Assembly: GCA_036376135.1 (NCBI GenBank) | Contig: DASVAW010000137.1 | Coordinates: 1 to 59,753, forward strand | Length of the DNA: 59,753 nucleotides | Direction: 5' to 3' | DNA from: Candidatus Polarisedimenticolaceae bacterium | Lineage (GTDB): Bacteria > Acidobacteriota > Polarisedimenticolia > Polarisedimenticolales > DASRJG01 | Shown here: positions 1 to 6,417 of the stretch, piece by piece | How positions within the stretch are numbered: the first letter of the stretch is position 1 | Layout: each line of letters begins with the position of its first letter | Notes under the pieces: model-generated | Told to the model about the DNA's origin: nothing | Databases searched by the model: none | Seen by the model: the letters and a program-made list of their open reading frames with translations, nothing else | Made by a program: the position numbers and the translations under genes

Positions 1-289
1 GACGCAGTTCGCGATCGGCGAGATCCGCGTCGATGCGCACGCCTCGCTCCCGCTCGAGGGCTGCCGCGAGTGCGACGGCGCGCGCCACCTTCCGCTCCGC
101 GATCGCGCGTCGGTCGTCGTCCTCGAGCTTCGCGGGCGAACCCGTTTGCCAGGAGCGGTACAGGTCGTCGAGTGCCAGTTGCCCGGCGACGCGCTCCTCG
201 ATGCCGACGTCCCGCGCGTGCGCGGGAGCGGGAAGAAGCGGCAAGAGGAGGGACGCGGCGGCGAGGATGAACGTCGGTCTTTGGAGCAT
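1..289 (-). CDS. Secreted protein of unknown function, partial
   Basis: The gene runs off the left edge, so only the first 96 codons are visible. It starts with an ATG and a clear signal peptide: a short N-terminus, a hydrophobic stretch (FILAAASLLLPLLP) and an Ala-His-Ala cleavage site near residue 23. The mature part is charged and helical and contains no motif I recognise. A periplasmic or exported location is well supported; the function is not. It reads in the same direction as the lipoate-ligase-like gene that ends 35 bases upstream of its start. A TATAGA box lies 9 bases before the ATG and no Shine-Dalgarno is visible, so it may have its own promoter with a very short leader. Confidence 0.7.
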   Translation of the reverse strand, partial: MLQRPTFILAAASLLLPLLPAPAHARDVGIEERVAGQLALDDLYRSWQTGSPAKLEDDDRRAIAERKVARAVALAAALERERGVRIDADLADRELR

Positions 290-324
290 GTTGAGGCGTC
301 TATACCCCCCGCGCCCAGCCTTCG

Positions 325-1155
325 TCAAGATCCGATCCCGGTCCCCCAGCGGCGCTCCCGCTCGCCGATCCTTCCCTCGAACGTCCACGCCCCCGAGTCG
401 TATTTCCAGCAGCGCAGCTCCGCCGCGCGCAGGCGCTCCGCGTCGCCGTACTCGGCGCGCTCGAACCGGGCGCCCAGGCGCTCTTCGAACGCGGCGACGA
501 GAGCGGCGTCGAGCTCGTCGACGCGCACGCGCCGTCCGAGGAGATCCTCGATCCCCGCGAACGCCGCGGGGTCGGCCTCGCGACCGATCGCCGCGGACCA
601 ACGGGCCGCGTCCGCGCGGAGCAGGATCGATCCGTGCTGCAGAAACGCGCCGCGGCGACGCAGCTGCGCGGAGCCGATCACCTTGCGCCCGTCGACCTCG
701 ATCTCGAGCGGTCCCGGTCGGGCGAAGCAGACGGGATCGGCGCCCGGTCCGGGATCCGAGGGGGCGTCGCCGGCGCGCGCCGGCAACCCGAGGAGCTCGA
801 GTGCGCGCACGAGCGTCGCGGCGAGGGTCCGGTACGTCGCGATCACCCCGCCGTCGAACGGCGGCGCGTCGAGCCGCGCGACGACGGCGTAGGTGCGCTC
901 GTGTTCGTGAAGGACGGCGCGTCCTCCGGTGGGACGTCGCACGAGGCCCAGCCCTCGATCGAGCAGCCAGCCGAGTTCGTGCGAGCCGGAGGCGGGCTGG
1001 CGCGAGCCGAGGGACAACGTGGCGGTCTCCCAGCCGTACAGGCGCAGCGTCGGCTCGACCGGCGAGGCGGCGGCGCGCTCGAGGATCGCCTCGTCGAGCG
1101 CCATGTTCGCGGGGCCGTCGGCGGGGGGGTCGGAGATCAGACGCCACTTCGTCAC
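325..1155 (-). CDS. Lipoate-protein ligase / octanoyltransferase (LipM/LplA family)
   Basis: This 276-residue protein of the BPL/LplA cofactor-transferase fold moves a lipoyl or octanoyl group onto the lipoyl domains of 2-oxoacid dehydrogenases or GcvH. The family signature RRPTGGRAVLH is at residues 73-83. Lys157 in DGRKVIGSAQ sits at the conserved active-site lysine, and Cys143 (PVCFARP) lies where LipM-type octanoyltransferases carry their catalytic cysteine. That makes LipM slightly more likely than LplA, but the two cannot be separated by eye. The start is GTG with no Shine-Dalgarno. A TAGGCT box ends 6 bases before it, which points to a leaderless transcript. It diverges from the Kelch gene. 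Confidence 0.85.
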   Translation of the reverse strand: MTKWRLISDPPADGPANMALDEAILERAAASPVEPTLRLYGWETATLSLGSRQPASGSHELGWLLDRGLGLVRRPTGGRAVLHEHERTYAVVARLDAPPFDGGVIATYRTLAATLVRALELLGLPARAGDAPSDPGPGADPVCFARPGPLEIEVDGRKVIGSAQLRRRGAFLQHGSILLRADAARWSAAIGREADPAAFAGIEDLLGRRVRVDELDAALVAAFEERLGARFERAEYGDAERLRAAELRCWKYDSGAWTFEGRIGERERRWGTGIGS

Positions 1156-1161
1156 CCCGCA

Positions 1162-1167
1162 AGCCTA
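1162..1167 (-). promoter_or_regulatory. -10 box TAGGCT placed for a leaderless mRNA
   Basis: TAGGCT is followed by 6 bases and then the GTG start of the lipoate transferase gene, with no Shine-Dalgarno. The same arrangement precedes four other genes in the window. No convincing -35 hexamer is visible. Confidence 0.5.
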
Positions 1168-1206
1168 GCAAGGCGTATCATCGAGGCACTTCAGGTGGGG
1201 GCCAGC

Positions 1207-3960
1207 ATGCGGGTAGCGCTTCTCCACGGCGTGTTCCTTATCTTGGTTTCGCTCGCGTCGGCGCACGCCCGCGCTCCCGGTTACGACGAGCAACTGAGCG
1301 CGGAGCTCGCCGTCGCGAAGCTCCAGCACGGGTGGACCCTCGATGCCGGTCCCTTCGACGAGCGGCGCGTCACGGCCCATCTGGCGCCGAAGGTCGCGCG
1401 CCGAACGGTCACGCAGGGTCCGACCCGCTTCGAGCTCGAGATCGAGTGGCAGCGCATCCGCACCAACACCCGCTTCCCCGAACGTCTCGCGCAGATCGAA
1501 CGCGCGCTCGGACATGACCTCGACCTGATCCTCGAGGCCTTCGTGCGGCCGGTCCTCGAGACACGAGGAAGCGCCGGGTTCGGATCGCATGCCGGATTCG
1601 GACCCGACGACACGTGGTCGGCGGGAGTGCTGGACGACGCTCCGACGACTCGCGGGAATCACACGGCGGTGTGGACGGGAAGCCTCCTGATCTTCTGGGG
1701 CGGCCTCTCGGGGGCCGCGGACACACCCGTCGCCACCGGCAATCGATACGATCCCGTCGCCGACGCGTGGTCGGCCGTATCGACGATCGCCGCCCCGGCC
1801 GCGCGCTCGCGGCACACCGCCGTCTGGACGGGCTCGAGGATGATCGTGTGGGGCGGATTCTCCGCGAAGGCCGACGGCGCCGCCTACGATCCCGTCAGCG
1901 ACACGTGGACGCCGCTCGGCCTCACGGGCGCCCCCGCGGGGCGTCACGACCACACCGCGGTCTGGACGGGCTCGAAGATGATCGTGTTCGGGGGCACCGG
2001 CGCGGCGGGCACGCTGGGGGACGGCGCGGCCTACGATCCGGACACGGACTCCTGGTCGCCGCTTTCGACGGTCAACGCGCCAGCGGCGCGGGCCTCGCAC
2101 ACCGCCGTCTGGACGGGATCCACGATGATCGTGTGGGGAGGATCCGATCTCGCGACGGGCGGGCGCTACGATCCGTCGTCGAACACCTGGGCGCCGACCG
2201 CCACGACGGGTGCCCCTGCCGGTCGCAGCGATCACGTCGCCTCGTGGACCGGCTCACGCATGCTCGTCTGGGGTGGCGGCCCCGGCACGACCGCGGTCAA
2301 CACGGGCGGCGCCTACGACCCCGTCGCGGACGTCTGGTCGCCGATCTCCACCACGGGCGCTCCTGCGGGTGCCCGCGACCCTTCGTCGGCGTGGGCCGAC
2401 ACGAGGCTGCTCGTGTGGGGCGGCAACTCCGGCAACCCGGGTGGACGATACGACCCCGCCTGGGACACCTGGACGCCGATGTCGATCGTCGGAGCGCCCG
2501 CGAGTCGCAGCCGGCACACCGGCACATGGACCGGCTCGCGCTTCGTCATCTTCGCCGGGCAGTTCCTCGCGAAGGGCGAGCCACTGGACTCCTACACCAA
2601 CGGAGGGGCGAGCTACGACCCGGCGACCGACTCGTGGCGTTCGCTGCTTCCTCCCGCGGTCCGTTCCGGCGCCTCGATCGTCTGGACCGGAACCCAGGCC
2701 ATCGTCTGGGGAGGAGTGCACCGGCCGCGACTGAGCGACGGCGGTCGCTACGATCCCCTCGTGGACGCCTGGTTCGGCATCTCGCCGATCGGCGCCTTAT
2801 CCCCGCGAAGTTCGCACGCCGCCGTATGGACCGGAACCGAGATGATCCTGTGGGGCGGGGCCGGGAGCAACTCGACGCCTCTGGGCGACGGCGCCGCCTA
2901 CGACCCGCAGCAGGACCAGTGGCGACCCGTGAGCAACGTGGGAGCGCCGAGTGCCGGCACAGATGTGGCCATCGCCTGGACCGGTTCGGAGGTGCTCGTC
3001 TGGGGAGGAGCGCCGAGCGGGGCGCGGTACTCCCCCGCCGACGACACCTGGACGCCGATCTCCGCGACCGGGGCGCCGGGCGGGCGATTCAACTTCCAGT
3101 TCGCGTGGACCGGATCGAAGCTCTTCATCTGGGGCGGAACGGTCTCCGGCGTTTACGTCCCGACGGGTGCGCTCTACGACCCCGCGAGCGACTCGTGGAC
3201 TCCGACGACGACCGTGAACGCACCGACCGGTCGCCAACTCGCGGCGACGACCTGGACAGGGCGTCGCGTCGTCGTCTGGGGAGGAAGGAGCACCTTCGAC
3301 GTGTCGCAGGGCGGTCGTTACGACCCTTCGATCGACGCGTGGGAGCCGATCTCGACCTTCGGTGCGCCCGCGCTGCGCGAGCAGCCCACCGCGGCGTGGA
3401 CGGGTGGCCGTGTCTTGATCTGGGGTGGAAACACCACGGCCCCGGGCGGACGCTACGATCCCGTCAACGACACGTGGAGCCCGATGAGCGCCGTCGGAGA
3501 GCCGGCCCCGTTCCGCACGAGCTTCAACTCCCTTTGGACCGGCGAGCACATGCTCGTGTGGGGAGGGCAAACCGGATCGACGATGGGCCGCGACGGCTCC
3601 CTCTACCGCTCGGCGATCGACACCGACGGCGACGGTGCGCTCGATCAACACGACTGCGACCCGTGGGACCCGCTCGTCGTCTCGACTCCCGGTCCCGCCG
3701 AAGGGCTCGGGTTCGACGCCGACCGGATCACCCTGAGATGGACGAGCGCCGCGGGAGCCGCAAGCCACGAGTTGTCTCGCGGCGATCTCGAGGTGGTGCG
3801 GGGGGGCGGCTCGCTCGACACGTGCGTGGCGACCGGCCTCGCGACGAGCGCCACCGACGCGGTCGTCCCCGCCGCGGGGGCGGGGTTCGCGTATCTGGTG
3901 CGAGGCCGGAACGCGTGCGGCGCCGGAGCGTGGGGATCGCCGGGTGGAGCCTGCCCCTAG
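1207..3960 (+). CDS. Secreted Kelch-repeat beta-propeller protein
   Basis: This exported protein of 917 residues has a signal peptide (LLHGVFLILVSLASAHA), a helical linker, and then 14 Kelch-type repeats of about 50 residues. Each repeat has the pattern WTG, (M/L)IVWGG, YDP and DTW, so two seven-bladed propellers are possible. After the repeats comes one calcium-loop sequence (DTDGDGALDQHDCDPW) and a C-terminal Fn3-like domain ending CGAGAWGSPGGACP. That tail closely parallels the end of the giant FG-GAP/TSP3 protein encoded at 34,728-41,642. I chose the ATG at 1207 because it opens the signal peptide and has AGGTGG upstream. The stop overlaps the convergent regulator gene in a shared CTAG. 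The role is probably surface binding or adhesion; no enzyme motif is seen. Confidence 0.85.
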   Translation: MRVALLHGVFLILVSLASAHARAPGYDEQLSAELAVAKLQHGWTLDAGPFDERRVTAHLAPKVARRTVTQGPTRFELEIEWQRIRTNTRFPERLAQIERALGHDLDLILEAFVRPVLETRGSAGFGSHAGFGPDDTWSAGVLDDAPTTRGNHTAVWTGSLLIFWGGLSGAADTPVATGNRYDPVADAWSAVSTIAAPAARSRHTAVWTGSRMIVWGGFSAKADGAAYDPVSDTWTPLGLTGAPAGRHDHTAVWTGSKMIVFGGTGAAGTLGDGAAYDPDTDSWSPLSTVNAPAARASHTAVWTGSTMIVWGGSDLATGGRYDPSSNTWAPTATTGAPAGRSDHVASWTGSRMLVWGGGPGTTAVNTGGAYDPVADVWSPISTTGAPAGARDPSSAWADTRLLVWGGNSGNPGGRYDPAWDTWTPMSIVGAPASRSRHTGTWTGSRFVIFAGQFLAKGEPLDSYTNGGASYDPATDSWRSLLPPAVRSGASIVWTGTQAIVWGGVHRPRLSDGGRYDPLVDAWFGISPIGALSPRSSHAAVWTGTEMILWGGAGSNSTPLGDGAAYDPQQDQWRPVSNVGAPSAGTDVAIAWTGSEVLVWGGAPSGARYSPADDTWTPISATGAPGGRFNFQFAWTGSKLFIWGGTVSGVYVPTGALYDPASDSWTPTTTVNAPTGRQLAATTWTGRRVVVWGGRSTFDVSQGGRYDPSIDAWEPISTFGAPALREQPTAAWTGGRVLIWGGNTTAPGGRYDPVNDTWSPMSAVGEPAPFRTSFNSLWTGEHMLVWGGQTGSTMGRDGSLYRSAIDTDGDGALDQHDCDPWDPLVVSTPGPAEGLGFDADRITLRWTSAAGAASHELSRGDLEVVRGGGSLDTCVATGLATSATDAVVPAAGAGFAYLVRGRNACGAGAWGSPGGACP

Positions 3961-5081
3961 ACCTCTTGCCCGACTCCCCGCTCCCCCTCGCGGAACTCGA
4001 CCGACTTCAGCGCGTACTTGCGCAGCAGCCGCTGCAGCGCCGACCGGAGCATGCCGGAGTACGCCGCCGCCGCGGTGACGTTCCCCCCGTGTCGGCGCAT
4101 CAGGTCGGCGAGGTACGCGCGCTCGAACGCCTCGACGACCCGCCGCTTCGCGTCGCGGAAGGGGCGGTCGGCGACGACGTCTCCGGGCCCGGGGTCCCCC
4201 CCTCCGGTCTGGCGAACCGCCTCCGGCAGGTGCTCGGGGCGGATCCATCCGTCGGGCGCGAGGAGCGCCGCGTGCTCGACCACGCGCCGGAGCTCGCGGA
4301 CGTTGCCGGGCCAGCGCCAGCGCGAAAGCGCCTCCGCGGCCTCGGGATCGAAGCGCATCGCCGTGAGGTCGTTGATCGCCCGTAGGGCGTCGAGGAATCC
4401 CTGCGCGATCAGCGGCACGTCCTCGAGTCGCTCGCGAAGCGGCGGAAGGTGGACGACCGAAGTGCCGAACCACGACACGACGTCGCGCGAGACCCTCCCC
4501 TCGTCCGCGGCGCGCCGCGGGTCGCGCGACGTGGCGCCGACGATCCGCGTCTGCAGGCGTCCCGCCGCGTAGTCCCGAAGCAGTCGGTCGAGGGTCGCCG
4601 CGGGAAGGTCGAGGATCTCCTCGACGAACAACGTGCCGTCGGCGGCGAGGTCGACGAGGCCGCCGTTCTTGCGGAACAACTCCTCCTCGAAGGCGCCGGG
4701 AGCCGAGACCCGCGCGTCGGCGACGACGAAGGGGGCCGCGTGACGGGACGAGCGCTGGTGCAACAATCGCGCGGCGAGCTCTTTCCCGGTCCCCGGCTCC
4801 CCGACGAGCAACACGGGGTCGTCGGAGGCCGACAGGCGCGCGACGCGCTCGCGCACGCGCTCCATCCCCTCGCTCCTTCCGACCAGGCCGGAGAAGCCGG
4901 AGGCCTCGCTCGCCTCGAAGCGGCGGGAGTGGTAGTCGCTCAGGATCGGGGCGACGATCTCGATCGCCTCCGAGACGCCGTGGACGTTCCGGGCCTCGAC
5001 CCCGCGTTCGGCGAGGGCGCCGACGATTTCGCGGGCTTCACCCGGATTCCGACTCACGACGAGGATGACCGGGCGTTCCAT
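3957..5081 (-). CDS. NtrC-type AAA+ regulator lacking the GAFTGA loop
   Basis: The 374-residue protein begins with a short receiver-like segment without a recognisable phospho-acceptor Asp. An AAA+ domain follows, with Walker A GEPGTGKE, a Walker B-like DGTLFVEEI, and WPGNVRELRR (sensor II region). A Fis-type helix-turn-helix (GNVTAAAAYSGM...LQRLLRKY) closes the protein. Between ELF and the Walker B strand the usual ERGAFTGA loop is absent, replaced by about ten other residues. That loop contacts sigma54, so this is probably not a normal sigma54 activator. The start is the ATG with GGGAGGGA upstream; a GTG six codons earlier is less likely. A TATACT box at 5126-5131 may be its -10. The gene is convergent with the Kelch gene. 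Confidence 0.85.
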   Translation of the reverse strand: MERPVILVVSRNPGEAREIVGALAERGVEARNVHGVSEAIEIVAPILSDYHSRRFEASEASGFSGLVGRSEGMERVRERVARLSASDDPVLLVGEPGTGKELAARLLHQRSSRHAAPFVVADARVSAPGAFEEELFRKNGGLVDLAADGTLFVEEILDLPAATLDRLLRDYAAGRLQTRIVGATSRDPRRAADEGRVSRDVVSWFGTSVVHLPPLRERLEDVPLIAQGFLDALRAINDLTAMRFDPEAAEALSRWRWPGNVRELRRVVEHAALLAPDGWIRPEHLPEAVRQTGGGDPGPGDVVADRPFRDAKRRVVEAFERAYLADLMRRHGGNVTAAAAYSGMLRSALQRLLRKYALKSVEFREGERGVGQEV

Positions 5082-5125
5082 GCGGCGTCCCTCCCTCACG
5101 CGCCGATCGCGAGATTCGTGGGGGG

Positions 5126-5131
5126 AGTATA
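5126..5131 (-). promoter_or_regulatory. Candidate -10 box TATACT of the AAA+ regulator
   Basis: TATACT lies 44 bases upstream of the ATG at 5081 in the gap between the AAA+ regulator and the FNR-like gene. No good -35 hexamer is visible at 16-18 bases, so this is tentative. Confidence 0.35.
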
Positions 5132-5171
5132 GATCGACGGGCCGCGGAAAACGCCGAAAAACGAAACCCCG

Positions 5172-5918
5172 CTACTCCTGCACCCGCTCGACCTCGTCGA
5201 TCAGCAGGTCGAGGTCGGGGACCACCGCGTGGCGCCGGTCGAAGCGCGCCACGCCGTCGTTCTCCAGGTCCCGAAGCACGCGGGAGAGACTCTCGGGGCG
5301 TGCCCCCACCATCGCGGCGATGTCGCGCCTGGAGAGGGGCAGCTCGATCGTCAGCGTCCCGTCGTCGTCCACCGTCGAGTTGCGGTCCTTGAAGATGAGG
5401 AGCAGGTGGGCGAGCCTCGCGCGCAGCGGGAGGGTCAGCGCGCGCACGCGTTCGGTTTCGGAGTCGACCAGGCGCTCGGAGACCCGGTTGAGGAAGCGAA
5501 GTCCCAACGAGGGGTTCCGGTCGAGCAGGGTGCGGACACCCGCCTTCTCGATGAAGCACACCTGCGTGCGCTCGAGGGCCTCGGCGCTGGCGGTGTGCTC
5601 GCGCGCCGAGAAGAAGGCGGTGTAGCCGAGCGTCTGCCCCTCGCCGAAGATCCCCACGACCACGGCGCCGCCGTTGCCGTCGGACTTCTTCAGCGCGACC
5701 GAGCCTCCTTCGATGCAGTGGATCCCCAGGCACGGACTGCCTTCGTAGTAGATCACCTGCCCCGGCTCGTAGACGTTGCAGACCTTGTGCTGGTTGAGGA
5801 TCTTGAGATCCTCCGGTTCCAGCACGCACCACTCCGACCGATCGCGCGACTGACAGGTGAAGCAATTGGTCTGTCGCCGGGACGGAGAGCCACCAATTCG
5901 ATAAAGACCGTTCCCCAT
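5172..5918 (-). CDS. Crp/FNR family regulator, probable redox sensor
   Basis: This is a 248-residue regulator with an N-terminal cysteine group (C19-X2-C22-X8-C31), a cyclic-nucleotide-like sensor barrel with further cysteines (C47, C63, C68), a dimer helix and a C-terminal winged helix. The recognition helix has E209-x-x-S212-R213, the triplet with which FNR reads TTGAT. The cysteine spacing resembles FNR, but the third gap is longer, so an iron-sulfur cluster is plausible, not shown. The start was set at the ATG at 5918. A longer reading (ATG at 5978) would run through the FNR box at 5943-5956. The gene diverges from the cbb3 oxidase operon, which it probably controls together with itself. 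Confidence 0.88.
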   Translation of the reverse strand: MGNGLYRIGGSPSRRQTNCFTCQSRDRSEWCVLEPEDLKILNQHKVCNVYEPGQVIYYEGSPCLGIHCIEGGSVALKKSDGNGGAVVVGIFGEGQTLGYTAFFSAREHTASAEALERTQVCFIEKAGVRTLLDRNPSLGLRFLNRVSERLVDSETERVRALTLPLRARLAHLLLIFKDRNSTVDDDGTLTIELPLSRRDIAAMVGARPESLSRVLRDLENDGVARFDRRHAVVPDLDLLIDEVERVQE

Positions 5919-5942
5919 GACGGCGTGATTGTGGTGCGGAAG

Positions 5943-5956
5943 TTGATTTCTATCAA
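5943..5956. promoter_or_regulatory. FNR box, perfect TTGAT-N4-ATCAA palindrome
   Basis: The sequence TTGATTTCTATCAA matches the FNR/Anr consensus in all ten defined positions. It lies between the divergent FNR-like gene (start 5918) and the first gene of the cbb3 operon (start 6029). Its centre (5949.5) would put a class II start site near 5991, 38 bases before the first plus-strand gene. On the minus side it is 31 bases upstream of the regulator's start. Confidence 0.85.
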
Positions 5957-6028
5957 GTGCCCCGGTAACGGCCGTCAAGGTCGGAGGACTCCCGCGTGCC
6001 TAGACTGGCGCGGAACGAGGAGATCCCC

Positions 6029-6391
6029 ATGGACCTGCGACGACCCGACCGCAAGCAGGATGCCCTGGCGAAAGCGCTGGGGAACCTCCCGGACGTCACC
6101 CCCGTCGCCGCGCACAGCGGCCAGGTGCTGCTCTATCCACACCACGTCCCCAACGGGCTCTACCTGGTCCTGCAGGGTGTGGTGCGCCGGGACAGCAACC
6201 GCCTGATGGACGCGAGCCGCGGGCCCTTCCTGATCCCGTCCTACGACGAGCTCGACCGTCCGGCGCCCACGAGCTTCACGGTGGCGCGCGAGACCCGCAT
6301 GCTCTTCATCCCCCGGAGCCTCGCCCTGTTCGACGGGGAGGTCCGAAGGCTGCTCGAGAGCGCCGGTCTCGCCGGACGACCGACCGCCTGA
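6029..6391 (+). CDS. Stand-alone cyclic-nucleotide-binding-like (cupin-fold) protein
   Basis: This 120-residue protein looks like the sensor barrel of a Crp/FNR regulator on its own. The segment YPHHVPNGLYLVLQGVVR (about residues 40-57) matches the 'pxGLYLVLxGxV' strand pair of the family, and no helix-turn-helix follows. It is the first gene downstream of the FNR box and lies 26 bases before ccoNO, so it is probably co-transcribed with the oxidase. I chose the ATG at 6029 because AGGAG sits 6 bases upstream. A GTG at 5996 has no such site. It may sense a ligand or modulate the neighbouring regulator; its role is unknown. Confidence 0.7.
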   Translation: MDLRRPDRKQDALAKALGNLPDVTPVAAHSGQVLLYPHHVPNGLYLVLQGVVRRDSNRLMDASRGPFLIPSYDELDRPAPTSFTVARETRMLFIPRSLALFDGEVRRLLESAGLAGRPTA

Positions 6392-6417
6392 ACCGTTCCC
6401 GAACGGAGGTCCGCACG

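Noticed and set aside
634-1206. A longer Kelch protein starting upstream
   Set aside because: This stretch lies opposite the lipoate transferase gene and lacks a signal peptide; the ATG at 1207 opens one.
3619-3700. A TSP3 array in the Kelch protein
   Set aside because: Only one calcium-loop unit is present, as the start of the shared C-terminal module.
5082-5099. An earlier GTG start of the AAA+ regulator
   Set aside because: Its codons cover the GGGAGGGA site that fits the ATG at 5081.
5919-5978. A 20-residue longer N-terminus of the FNR-like regulator
   Set aside because: It would be translated through the FNR box and lies outside the family alignment.
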